NCBI GenBank assembly: GCA_013298895.1
Contig: JAAFJM010000010.1
Coordinates: 32,699 to 96,698 of the forward strand
Reading direction: 5' to 3'
From: Bacteroidota bacterium
GTDB taxonomy: Bacteria > Bacteroidota > Bacteroidia > UKL13-3
DNA length: 64,000 nt
In this document: positions 54,254 through 63,600 of the stretch, in pieces
Layout of the letters: every line of letters starts with the position of its first letter
How positions within the stretch are numbered: position 1 is the stretch's first letter
The notes under the pieces: generated by a model
What the model was told of the DNA's origin: nothing
Database searches by the model: none
Seen by the model: only the letters and a program-made list of their open reading frames with translations
Translations under genes and position numbers: made by a program

Positions 54254-54261
54254 TATATTTG
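54254..54261 (+). promoter_or_regulatory. -7 box of the integrase promoter
   Basis: TATATTTG matches TAnnTTTG, 21 bases before the integrase ATG at 54283. Confidence 0.45.
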
Positions 54262-54282
54262 ATTCAAATAAAAATCAATGTA

Positions 54283-55491
54283 ATGGCAAGTATATTAACG
54301 GTTTTCAGAACTGACAAGGTTAACAAAAAAGGAGAAGCTCCTATTCATTTTCGTATCATAAAAGATAGAAAAATCTCATACATAGCAACTGGATTTATGA
54401 TTCCAGCTGACATGTGGGATGCAGAAAAGAAAAGAGTTAAAAGCAAACACCCTAATAGCAAAAGACTTAACTCCGAAATCAGCAATAAATTTGCCGAGAT
54501 TCAAGACCAAGTTTATGAATTTGACAACAGAAACAAATCTGTAACCTCGCGCCAAATCAGAGACAATGTATATGGCAAAAAACCAACTGACTTTTTCACC
54601 TTCGCTCAGGAAGTAAACGAAAACTATTTAAAGGAAGGCAAAATAAGCAGTTACGATAAAAACAAAGCCATTATAGCCAAAATAAAGGAATATGTTAAAA
54701 ATGTCAATATCGACTTTCAGGATATTACAGCAGATTTTTTAACCAAATATGAAAAACACCTTCGTGAAAAGAAAAATAACTCAGTGAACACTATTCACAA
54801 GGATATAAAATATATCCGTAAACTTTTTAACGATGCATACCGAGTTGATTTGATTGAGCACAGCCTTATTCCTTTCAACAAATACAAACTAAAAACAGAA
54901 AAAACAGAACGTACCTACTTAACCGAAGAAGAACTTTTGTCAATAATTAACCTTGAACTAAAGCCAGGTTCTAAAATGGATTTACACAGAGATATGTTTG
55001 TATTCTCTTCATATACCGGAGGGCTTCGTGTATCAGATATGCTCCAAATCAAATGGCCTAATTTTGATGGAACCAATATCAATCTTACTGTTAAAAAAAC
55101 TGGCAGTCAACTATCTATCAAAGTACCTAATAAGGGGTTAGAAATCATAGAAAAACATAAAAAATTGAGTAATGATAGTTTAGGTTTTATATTTCCCGTA
55201 CTGCCTAATGATTTAAAAATGAATGACCCTAGAGCATTAGATGATGCATTAGGTAGTGCAACAGCACACATCAATAAAAACTTAAAGCTAATTGCAAAAA
55301 AACTAGAAATAACAAAACCAGTAAGTTTCCATATTTCTCGCCATACATGGGCAACAAGAGCGCTCAAAAAAGGGATGTCTATTGACAAGGTTTCTAAAAT
55401 TATGGGCCATTCCGCTATAAAAGAAACCCAAATTTATGCTAAGATTGTAAATTCAGAATTAGACAAAGCAATGGATGTATTTAATGACTAA
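54283..55491 (+). CDS. Tyrosine recombinase (phage/ICE integrase)
   Basis: 402 residues. The N-terminal Bacteroidota-type arm-binding region starts MASILTVFRTDKVNKKGEAPIHFRI. A SAM-like core-binding domain (about 105-205: DFFTFAQEVNENYLKEGKISSYDKNKAII) is followed by the catalytic domain. Catalytic residues are Arg249 (GGLRVSDML), His350-x-x-Arg353 (SFHISRHTWAT), the GHS His and Tyr385 (TQIYAKI). All are intact, so the element could still integrate. The ATG at 54283 is preferred over an upstream in-frame start because it begins the conserved family N-terminus. Confidence 0.93.
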   Translation: MASILTVFRTDKVNKKGEAPIHFRIIKDRKISYIATGFMIPADMWDAEKKRVKSKHPNSKRLNSEISNKFAEIQDQVYEFDNRNKSVTSRQIRDNVYGKKPTDFFTFAQEVNENYLKEGKISSYDKNKAIIAKIKEYVKNVNIDFQDITADFLTKYEKHLREKKNNSVNTIHKDIKYIRKLFNDAYRVDLIEHSLIPFNKYKLKTEKTERTYLTEEELLSIINLELKPGSKMDLHRDMFVFSSYTGGLRVSDMLQIKWPNFDGTNINLTVKKTGSQLSIKVPNKGLEIIEKHKKLSNDSLGFIFPVLPNDLKMNDPRALDDALGSATAHINKNLKLIAKKLEITKPVSFHISRHTWATRALKKGMSIDKVSKIMGHSAIKETQIYAKIVNSELDKAMDVFND

Positions 55492-55499
55492 TGATAACG

Positions 55500-55526
55500 A
55501 AATGAGGTTCCTAAAGAGCCTCATTT
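55500..55526 (+). terminator. Terminator after the integrase
   Basis: An 11-bp stem (AAATGAGGTTC with GAGCCTCATTT, one G-T pair) and a 5-base loop, followed by TGTT and then an AT-rich stretch. Confidence 0.6.
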
Positions 55527-55573
55527 TGTTAAAATATTATTAATACAAGTGCTTGATAATTAATAGCTTACAA

Positions 55574-57019
55574 ATGAACATCAGAGACGAAAAAATTAAT
55601 AAAATATACGAGATATTAGGTAAAAGGTTAGCCGATATTATAGAAATGCTTGCCTATAATGATAATGAAAAAGACAAACTAATTTATAGAGCTTGTCTTA
55701 ACGATGAGGAGAAAATTAATTATACAAAGGCAGAACTAAAAAAATGTCAAGATGAGATACTTGATTGTGATGTAAGTTTCGCTCCATATGTAAGCTCAAT
55801 TATTTATGATTTCCATATGCCGAATATTGATAAAAGGCTTCCTATAATCTGCACCAACTATATGGTTGAACATATGGAAAATTTAGGAGAACTATTCGTA
55901 GATGATTATGAAAATGTTGACGAAATAGAAAATGATGACTTTTTAAATTATGACTTTGAATTTGAAGGAGAAGATTTTGCATATGAACAATTATTTATTT
56001 ACGTAAAACATTTTTTCTATATGGGCTATAGAATATTTTTACTCAAATCATTGTTTGAAGATGTCGAAAATACAAACAATGAAAGTCAAAAAAACACCCC
56101 ACAAAACGATACCAATCAAGTGATTATCGCTGACAATAATTTTGAAAAATTTAAAACCGATTTAGAATACAATTACCCTTTCGAGCATGCTCCTATGGTT
56201 TATTTCCAAAAATGGAAAACTAATTTATCCCATTTTAAAAAAGAGGTACTAAATAACATCACCAATTTAACTACTGAAAGAAGAATACCTTTTTTAAATA
56301 AACTTTTATTTGAATTAGAGGAAATGCTAGATGGCATCCAAGTAACTAAGGAAGAATTAGACGAACTATACTTACAGCATAATACTAGCGAATACGATAT
56401 TTTCAAAAAGAGAGATTACAAAAATTCACTACATATAGCAGTTCATTCAGACCCAGCAAAATTTGACAATCATTTCGAAGAAGGCTTTGATCAAATGTCA
56501 GAAACATATCAATTTACTTTCTATAATTACCATTATGGCCAAACAATCAATAATGCAATTAATTTCTTAAAGGAACAAAAAATTGAATACACATCAAGTT
56601 CTATAGAAATTGAAAAGCAAGAAAATGAACCAAAAGAAGCAAGGAATAATATCAAATCATTTGAATATATCTATTTACAAACTGAATCAGAAAACATTAC
56701 CAACCTCTTAAAAGAACTAAAAAGATTAAAATTAGTAGACCAAGTAACAGAACTCAAGCACTTTAGAAGTGTTTTTACTAATAAAGAAGTTGTACAAAAA
56801 ATTAATTGGACCGGCAACTTATCAGAACTATCATTTTTTATAAAAACAATACATAATACATCAAAAAAGGTTAAATATACTAAGCAAAAGTTATGGGAAA
56901 TAACTGTAAATTGTTTCCAAATGGCTAACGGTAGCATTTTAGAACAATCAAAACTTAGAGGACAGAAAAAACCTGCTACATCTAATGAAATAGAAAAAGT
57001 AATAAATGATTATTTATAG
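55574..57019 (+). CDS. Hypothetical mobile-element protein, 481 residues
   Basis: Not recognised with confidence. It has no signal or membrane segment. The N-terminal 200 residues are acidic and helical (EDEKINKIYEILGKRLADIIEMLAYND-like pattern, ending in a Gln/Asn-rich linker at about 170-190). The middle contains FEKFKTDLEYNYPFEHAPMVYFQKWK. The C-terminal 110 residues (SFEYIYLQTESENITNLLKELKRLKLV...NKEVVQKINWTGNLSELSFFIKTIHNTSKK) resemble a domain seen in other Bacteroidota mobile-element proteins, including RteC-like ones. The position between integrase and excisionase suggests regulation of transfer or excision. ATG 55574 is chosen; a TTG at 55553 is an alternative. Confidence 0.6.
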   Translation: MNIRDEKINKIYEILGKRLADIIEMLAYNDNEKDKLIYRACLNDEEKINYTKAELKKCQDEILDCDVSFAPYVSSIIYDFHMPNIDKRLPIICTNYMVEHMENLGELFVDDYENVDEIENDDFLNYDFEFEGEDFAYEQLFIYVKHFFYMGYRIFLLKSLFEDVENTNNESQKNTPQNDTNQVIIADNNFEKFKTDLEYNYPFEHAPMVYFQKWKTNLSHFKKEVLNNITNLTTERRIPFLNKLLFELEEMLDGIQVTKEELDELYLQHNTSEYDIFKKRDYKNSLHIAVHSDPAKFDNHFEEGFDQMSETYQFTFYNYHYGQTINNAINFLKEQKIEYTSSSIEIEKQENEPKEARNNIKSFEYIYLQTESENITNLLKELKRLKLVDQVTELKHFRSVFTNKEVVQKINWTGNLSELSFFIKTIHNTSKKVKYTKQKLWEITVNCFQMANGSILEQSKLRGQKKPATSNEIEKVINDYL

Positions 57020-57069
57020 AATGATTGCTCCACACCTAAAATAAATTATTAAAAAACTTTCTACCAATA

Positions 57070-57104
57070 AAAAATGCCAGGCTTATCAGCTTGGCTTTTT
57101 TTAT
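57070..57104 (+). terminator. Terminator after the 481-residue protein gene
   Basis: AAAAATGCCAGGCT pairs with AGCTTGGCTTTTT around a 4-base loop, with one bulge and one G-T pair, followed by T residues. Confidence 0.6.
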
Positions 57105-57208
57105 GCCCACTCCACACTCTACACTCCACTCCAACCCTATTCCTATATATAATTTCGACCCATTTTCTTGCACAATTTTGCTCCCAGAAATCAACAACAA
57201 AAATTCAA

Positions 57209-57487
57209 ATGGAAGCAGTAATCCTAACCAAAGACCAATATCAAGATATATTGGCAAAAATTGAAGCAATTAACACTTCAATCAGTCAAAACCACAAAGA
57301 ACCTAAAGATTCTTTCCTCGACAATCAAGAGTTTCTACAACTCATGAACATTAGCAAACGTACAGCGCAAACCTGGCGCGATGAAGGTATTGTAGCCTTT
57401 TCACAAGTAGGTGGTAAAATTTATTACCGCATGTCAGATATTCAAACAATGCTTGACAAAAACCATAAACCAGCATTCAAAAAATGA
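57209..57487 (+). CDS. Excisionase-type helix-turn-helix protein
   Basis: 92 residues. The N-terminal helix resembles a short coiled coil (TKDQYQDILAKIEAINTSI). The HTH_17/excisionase domain spans about 38-85: FLDNQEFLQLMNISKRTAQTWRDEGIVAFSQVGGKIYYRMSDIQTML. Such proteins control excision or replication of Bacteroidota elements. The stop overlaps the next start by 4 bases (ATGA), so the two are coupled. A longer frame begins at 57074, but the ATG 57209 starts the conserved part. Confidence 0.82.
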   Translation: MEAVILTKDQYQDILAKIEAINTSISQNHKEPKDSFLDNQEFLQLMNISKRTAQTWRDEGIVAFSQVGGKIYYRMSDIQTMLDKNHKPAFKK

Positions 57488-59775
57488 GTTTCGATTTATT
57501 TAGTCAACCTAATCAAGATAACATGGCATCAGCAACAATATTCAAAAATTTTACCCAGAAAGTAGAAAACCTTTCCCTTATTAACATAACCAAACGAATC
57601 CAAAATGATACCTATCAAGTAGAAATCGAAAACATTAGAACCTTAACAGAATTAGGAAAACTTGAGGAAGCTAGCGAAGCCAAGAAACAATTACTTGGCT
57701 TCACCACCTCAGGCACTTTCGATAATGGGCGCAAATCCGAATTAATTACAACATACAGCCAATACATTGTACTCGATTTTGATAAAATTGGGAAAGATAA
57801 AGTAGCAGAAATAAAACAAATAGCAGCTAGCATTCCTCACACATTTTGCGCCTTTATAAGTCCAAGCGGAAATGGTTTAAAAATAATAGTAGAAGTTAAC
57901 AGCCCTGTTGAACATCACGAAACAGCTTATTTTCAAATTGCTGATTATTATTCAAAGGCGCTAAATATAGAGATTGATTCGTCAGGTAAGGACCTTGCTA
58001 GACTTTGCTTTATGTCATACGACCATGAATTGTATAAAAACCTTAACCCTACCCCTTTTCAAGTTGATATAAATAAAAACAAAGAATTTAAAGAATCTCA
58101 AACAGCCAACCATAAAAAAAACACTGATAATCTAAACTTTGAAAACAGTGAAAATGATTGGAACGAACCCTTTAACGCAAGTATTAATTTCACCAATAGA
58201 ATTACAACTTATAACAATGGCAATAGAAACAACTACATACATATTTTAGCCTGCAATTGTAATAGAATTGGTATTCCAGAAATAGAAGCCCAACAATTGA
58301 TTAAATCAAATTTCGATTTAAGTCCACAAGAAATACATACAACTGTTAAAAGTGCTTATAAAAACCAAACACACGAATTTGCAAGCTTTGCAAACTTTGC
58401 AAACTCTGCAAATACTCACCAACCAATTTCAATCAATAAAAACGAACAACTTTTAAATATGCCTTATTTACCCGACCATATTTTTGACAAATTACCCAAC
58501 ATACTTAAAAATGGCAGTACTGTGCTAAACGACAAAAGAGAAAGAGATATTTTCCTAACCAGTTCTTTAGCTATTATTAGTGGATGTATGCCCAACGTTA
58601 AAGGATTGTATAATAGCAAAGAAGTTTATAGCAACTTATATGTTTTTGTAATTGCACCTGCTGCCAGTGGCAAAGGCTCATTAACATACGCCAAGCAATT
58701 AGGCGATAAATACCATGATTACTTAGTAAACGATAGCAGAGAAAAAAAGAAAAACTATGAAATAGAATTAAACGAATACAAGCAGAAATTTAAAGAAAAG
58801 AAAACCGATATTTCTTCACTTGAAATACCCCAAGCACCTCCATTTAAAGTTCTTTTTATTCCTGCTAATAACAGCAGTGCAAGAGTAATTCAACAATTAC
58901 AAGATGGCGATGAACAAGGCATATTTTGCGAAACAGAAGCAGATACAATGGGCAATGTATTTAAGCAAGATTGGGGAAGCTACTCCGACATGCTTCGTAA
59001 AGCATACCACCACGAATTAATATCCTACAGCCGTAAAGCAGATAAAGAATGGGTTGAAATAAAAAAACCACGTTTATCAGTTGCATTAGCCGGAACACCA
59101 GGTCAGGTTATTAATTTAATTACTTCGGCCGAAGATGGACTTTTCAGTCGTTTTATTTTCTACACCTTTAAATCCGAAATAAAATGGCAAAATGTTGCTC
59201 CTAATAGCAATAACATCAACTATACACAACACTACGAAAACCTTTCTAACAACATTTATGACTTTGTTAATTACCTTACCTCAACACCCGAAATATCCTT
59301 CAATTTAACAACCGAACAATGGCAAAAAGTGAACGAATTTGGTGAAGAATGTATTAATAAATTAGCAACATTTATCAGCGAAGATTTAAGCAGCACATCC
59401 AAACGACTAGGCTTAATTCTGTATAGAATAAGTATGGTTTTAACCGCTTTACGCTACTTCGATAATGCAGAAAGCACATCAGATTTTATTTGTACTGATG
59501 AAGATTTTGAAATTGCATTACAAATGATTAAAGTTTACCAAGAACACGCTGTTTTTATGTTTGGCGAATTGCCAAAAAGTGGGACCGTTACAGATAAAAA
59601 CTTGCAATTATTATTCGAAAAACTTCCCAATAGTTTCGACCGTAAAGAGGCAATCTTTATAGCTATGAATAATTTTAGCATTAAAGAACGCACTGCTGAC
59701 GGATATTTAAAAAAACTAGTGGATATGAAGATGTTAAATAAATTAAAATCAGGAACCTACGAAAAAGTTATATAG
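57484..59775 (+). CDS. BT4734/VirE-N plus DUF3987 primase-helicase-like protein
   Basis: 763 residues. The N-terminal BT4734-like domain (about 40-195) includes YIVLDFDKIGKDKVAEIKQIAASIPHTFCAFISPSGNGLKIIVEV and DSSGKDLARLCFMSYD; it resembles the primase fold of mobile elements. A primase C-terminal-like segment follows (about 235-300: NGNRNNYIHILACNCNRIGI). The DUF3987 region (from about 330) has the P-loop IAPAASGKGSLTYAK with Lys397, and later IFCETEADTMGNVFKQDWGSYSDMLRKAYHHE. It probably supports replication of the excised element. It is the last element-maintenance gene before the defence cargo. Confidence 0.85.
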   Translation: MSFDLFSQPNQDNMASATIFKNFTQKVENLSLINITKRIQNDTYQVEIENIRTLTELGKLEEASEAKKQLLGFTTSGTFDNGRKSELITTYSQYIVLDFDKIGKDKVAEIKQIAASIPHTFCAFISPSGNGLKIIVEVNSPVEHHETAYFQIADYYSKALNIEIDSSGKDLARLCFMSYDHELYKNLNPTPFQVDINKNKEFKESQTANHKKNTDNLNFENSENDWNEPFNASINFTNRITTYNNGNRNNYIHILACNCNRIGIPEIEAQQLIKSNFDLSPQEIHTTVKSAYKNQTHEFASFANFANSANTHQPISINKNEQLLNMPYLPDHIFDKLPNILKNGSTVLNDKRERDIFLTSSLAIISGCMPNVKGLYNSKEVYSNLYVFVIAPAASGKGSLTYAKQLGDKYHDYLVNDSREKKKNYEIELNEYKQKFKEKKTDISSLEIPQAPPFKVLFIPANNSSARVIQQLQDGDEQGIFCETEADTMGNVFKQDWGSYSDMLRKAYHHELISYSRKADKEWVEIKKPRLSVALAGTPGQVINLITSAEDGLFSRFIFYTFKSEIKWQNVAPNSNNINYTQHYENLSNNIYDFVNYLTSTPEISFNLTTEQWQKVNEFGEECINKLATFISEDLSSTSKRLGLILYRISMVLTALRYFDNAESTSDFICTDEDFEIALQMIKVYQEHAVFMFGELPKSGTVTDKNLQLLFEKLPNSFDRKEAIFIAMNNFSIKERTADGYLKKLVDMKMLNKLKSGTYEKVI

Positions 59776-60169
59776 TACTTTGTATGTTTTGCAAGTTTTG
59801 CATCCTAACTTTAATACATATCTATATATTTGCCAATATTTAACTCTTCGATCATAAATAAATGAATAACAAATTAATTAAACTAATTAAAATACCATTT
59901 TAGGAAAATCAAATATGTCTGCATCTAGTAGAACCCATCCACATAATAGATATTAAATAACTGTTTAAAATCCCCAAGGGTGTACTACAACTCAAACGAG
60001 AGCAGTTTCAAGTACTAGCAGAAGTTCTAAATGTAAATACTAACGAATTGCAGACCCTATGGGCTTGCCGACCAAATGTATACTGTGGTAAAAGATAAAA
60101 AATTTGTCAATGAAGCTATGCAAGTAGCAGACAAAAAAATAAACTTAAAAAACGTAAATAGTAAGTAGA
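59776..60169. other. 394-base gap holding a broken regulator gene
   Basis: The first 170 bases are AT-rich, with no ORF or clear terminator. The second half contains the XRE regulator remnant described separately. No other feature. Confidence 0.5.
59949..60168 (+). pseudogene. Remnant of an XRE-family helix-turn-helix regulator
   Basis: Reading from 59949 gives DIK-stop-LFKIPKGVLQLKREQFQVLAEVLNVNTNELQTLW, which matches the second half of an XRE domain (D-x-ALLSKIEKG-x-R-x-LKREQ) and the helices after it. After a +1 shift near 60062 the match resumes as LADQMYTVVKDKKFVNEAMQVADKKI and stops at 60166-60168. Regulators with this LWLADQ-xY-xV-xKD tail often accompany restriction and defence loci. 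At least one stop and one frameshift break it; the N-terminal helices are not recognisable. The stop is 1 base before the brxF ATG, so it was once the first gene of the defence operon. Confidence 0.6.
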
Positions 60170-60646
60170 ATGAGCACCTATTCAATTGAAGATACATCAT
60201 CAACATCCGACCGCTTCAAGCTTTATGCTTTGGTATATAATGTCAACGAATTGCCGGATAAGATTGCTTATTTAAAATCTCAAAATATTAATATCATCAA
60301 CATTGGTAAAGAACTGGCAAATTACATTGATGGTTTGGACGATTTCAGTTATTTAAACATTGATGTGTACGATTACACCAAAAAGCTATTAGACAAGCAT
60401 AAATCTAAAATAAATAGTAAAGGTAACGATGTTATTGCTATTTATAATCTTGGTATTTTGATGGAACCTGCTCTTGAATTAAATGCTGTACATTTATTCA
60501 AAGAATTTTCAAAATCAACCTCACTAATTATTTTATGGGATAATCAATCCGACATTCCTGATAGATTAGAATGGCTCACACAAAAACAAAATTTCTTCTT
60601 AGATTTTTCAGAATCGCAATTAAAAAAACTGCAATATGCAATATAA
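60170..60646 (+). CDS. BrxF-like BREX protein lacking the Walker A loop
   Basis: 158 residues, cytosolic. The second half NDVIAIYNLGILMEPALELNAVHLFKEFSKSTSLIILWDNQ follows the BrxF pattern (a hydrophobic Walker B-like strand, an L-x-P/N-xx-LFxEFSK helix and a second hydrophobic strand ending in W). NIINIGKELANYIDGLDD matches the strand after the P-loop in BrxF. BrxF proteins of type 3 BREX are described as P-loop proteins, but here no GxxxxGK(S/T) exists: YALVYNVNELPDKIAYLKSQ stands in its place. It is full length and overlaps the next gene by 11 bases. The family assignment is by pattern and gene order. Confidence 0.55.
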   Translation: MSTYSIEDTSSTSDRFKLYALVYNVNELPDKIAYLKSQNINIINIGKELANYIDGLDDFSYLNIDVYDYTKKLLDKHKSKINSKGNDVIAIYNLGILMEPALELNAVHLFKEFSKSTSLIILWDNQSDIPDRLEWLTQKQNFFLDFSESQLKKLQYAI

Positions 60647-63600
60647 AGAACTCATACAATTTGAACCAATTACTACGGTAGTAAAATTGGTAAATGCTAG
60701 TGAATTAAATGTAGCAGAAAATCTTGTGAAAACATTTGTTTTCTCTAAGAAAATGCAAGAGGATTTGCAGGAAATTATAATTAAAAACCTTATAACAGAA
60801 CCAACCTATGAAACAAAAGGTATTCAGGTAGTTGGTAGTTACGGCACAGGTAAATCCCATTTAATGTCACTGGTTTCAGCCATTGCTGAAAATGCTGATT
60901 TAATAAAACTCATTCAGAACGATGAGTTAAAAAAAGCATTCAAACCCATTGCAGGCAAATACAAGGTTCTTCGTTTTGAAATTGGTACTGATAGACCGTT
61001 AAAAGATGTTGTGTTTTCTCAAATTGAGAGATTCCTTAAAAAGGAAGGGATTGACTTTAAGTTCAAAGAAGATTCAAATGAAAGTTGGAAATCATTGATT
61101 CAAGAAATGATGGCTGTTTTTGAAGAGAATTATCCCAAACACCATTTTTTAGTGGTCATAGATGAAATGTTGGAGTATTTAAAAGGTAGAAATCCAACAG
61201 CATTGAACAACGATTTAATGTTGTTAAGACAATTAGGTGAGGTATGTGATAATTCGCGTTTCAAGTTAATATTTGGTGTGCAGGAATTATTATACAGAGC
61301 ACCTGAGTTTCAGTTTCAGGTAGAAATGTTGAATCGGGTTGAAGACCGCTATTCCGATTTGACAATTACTAAAGAGGATGTATCCTTTGTTGTTAAGGAA
61401 CGTTTGCTTAAAAAGGATTTACATCAAAAGGCTAAAATTCAAGAGCATCTACTAAAATTTGCTCACCTCTTTGAAGGCATCAATACAAACCTCAACGAAT
61501 TTATTGATCTCTTTCCAGTTCACCCTAATTATGTGAGCTACTTTGAGAAAATTAAGCATGGCAAAAGCCAGCGTGAAATCTTGAAAGTGCTTTCAGTAAA
61601 GTTTAAAGATATTTTAGAAAAAGAAGTTCCTATTAATAACCCTGGTTTAATTACATACGATACCTATTGGACAGACTTAGCCAGCAATCCTGCCATGCTT
61701 GCCATACCTGACATCAGAATGGTTCGTGATAAGGTAGAAATTATTGCAGGTAGAATTACAAACCACTTTTCAGGTGCAAGGGCTAACAGAAAAGATATTG
61801 CTCAAAGCATTGCTCAGGCATTGGCAATTCGTATTTTATGTGATGATTTAGATAAACGTAATGGTGCAAGTGCTCACAGCTTAAAGGAAGATTTATGTGT
61901 AAGCATTCCCAATGTAGATGAACCAGAATTGCTTTTAGCTGCAATAGATAGCACAGCAAAACAATTGGTTACAGCCACAGCAGGACAATATGTTGACCAA
62001 GACACAGTAAGTTCCGATTTTTATATTCGTACAGAAGGCGGTATAAACATTCCTCAATTAATTCGTGACTATGCAGATGAAGTTATTAAAAAAGATATTG
62101 ATCAAGCAGACCAATACTATTTCGACTTCCTGCAATATGTGTTAGAAATTCAGCAAGATTCTTACCGTTCTGGATTCAAAATTTGGCAGCATTCTTTAGA
62201 GTGGTTAGATAAAAAGAGTTTCCGATTAGGATATATCTTTTTTGGCAATCCTAATGAAAGAAGTACCACAGAACCTATACAGCAATACTATATTTTCTTC
62301 TGTCCTTTATTCAATACCATCAACAGAAATGATGAATCAGACGAAGTGTATTTTGATGTAGCAGGTTTATCAGATGAATTTAAAGATGTTATTTGTTTAT
62401 ATGGTGCTGCAAAAGCAAAATATGGTTCTGCACCTACCAATCAAAAAGCTTTATTCAGCAGTCAAATTGAAGAATACCAACGTAAAGCCATTGCTTTATT
62501 CGATAAAGAATATGCCGATAAAACAAAAGTGATTTACAAAGGCGATAGTAAAACACTAAAATCTTTCCCGCTACCTGGTGAAGGTTCTACCAAAGAAATG
62601 ATTTTCCGAACTGTTGCTGCTAAAGTGTTGAACAAAGCATTTAATGACAAGTTTCCTCACTACCCAGCATTTACCGATTTACCTCTACCACTATCGAAAG
62701 ATAATTACAATGGCACAATAAATGCAGCATTTAAGAAAATTACAAATCCATCTAGTCCTAATAAAAATGGAGAAGCCATTTTAAGTGGGCTTGGTTTGTG
62801 GAGTGGTCAAAACATTGTAAGTGACAATAGCAAATATGCTGAAAGTATTAAGACAAAACTGAAAGAAGCTGGCGAAGGGTCCGTTTTGAATAGGTCTGAA
62901 ATTTTATACCCTCATTATGCACCAGCTAATCTGTGGTATTCTGTAGTTTATGATATTGACTACCAGTTGGAGTTTATTGTATTGGCAGCTTTGGCATACA
63001 AAGGCGATATTGAAATCAACTGGTCAGGAAGCAAAAACCTTGCTGCAACCAATATCGAAACAGTGCTTTCACTTACAGAGGAAGATTACTTCACCTTCCA
63101 ACACATTAAGCAGCCACAAGGTATTCCAATAAAAAACCTAAAGGCATTATTTACTTGTTTGGGCTTGCCCGATTATACTTCTGAACTGGAGAAGCCTGAA
63201 ACTATTAGCAGGATTATTACCGAAGCCAAAACAAAAGCGGAACGAGTAGTAAAAACAAAAGCTTCTGTGGCAAAAGGTTTAAAATGCCGTAATGTATCAT
63301 TGCTAAGTGATTCGGATAGTTCGACTATGAAAACTGAATTGGAAGCATTAGGCAATATGCTTGATAGTATTCAATCTTACAATTCTTATGGGAAACTAAA
63401 GGCACTTAAATTCACTGAGGAAGAGTTATCTACAACTTTCAAGGCATGGCCTAATTGTGATTTAGTAGATAAACTGCAAGCAAAAGCCGAGAAATTTGAG
63501 AAAATGATAGGCTATCTCTACACTGCACAATCTTATGTGGTGGAGCAAGAAAAACCATTGTTTGATGAAATGAAAACTGCCATTGACCAATTACCCGAAG

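Larger units (their letters stand above)
53561..54282. other. About 720-base gap: host/element junction region
   Basis: After rlmN there is a short word-repeat (GGATTTTGAATGCTGAATTTTGAATG), then AT-rich DNA with no ORF of note. From 54051 structured DNA appears: a hairpin, a short inverted repeat, a tandem 12-base duplication and the integrase promoter. The left end of the integrative element most likely lies here. Confidence 0.55.

Noticed and set aside
57036..57269. 77-residue minus-strand ORF over the terminator and the excisionase start
   Set aside because: It covers a terminator hairpin and the start of a well-supported gene; no family resemblance.
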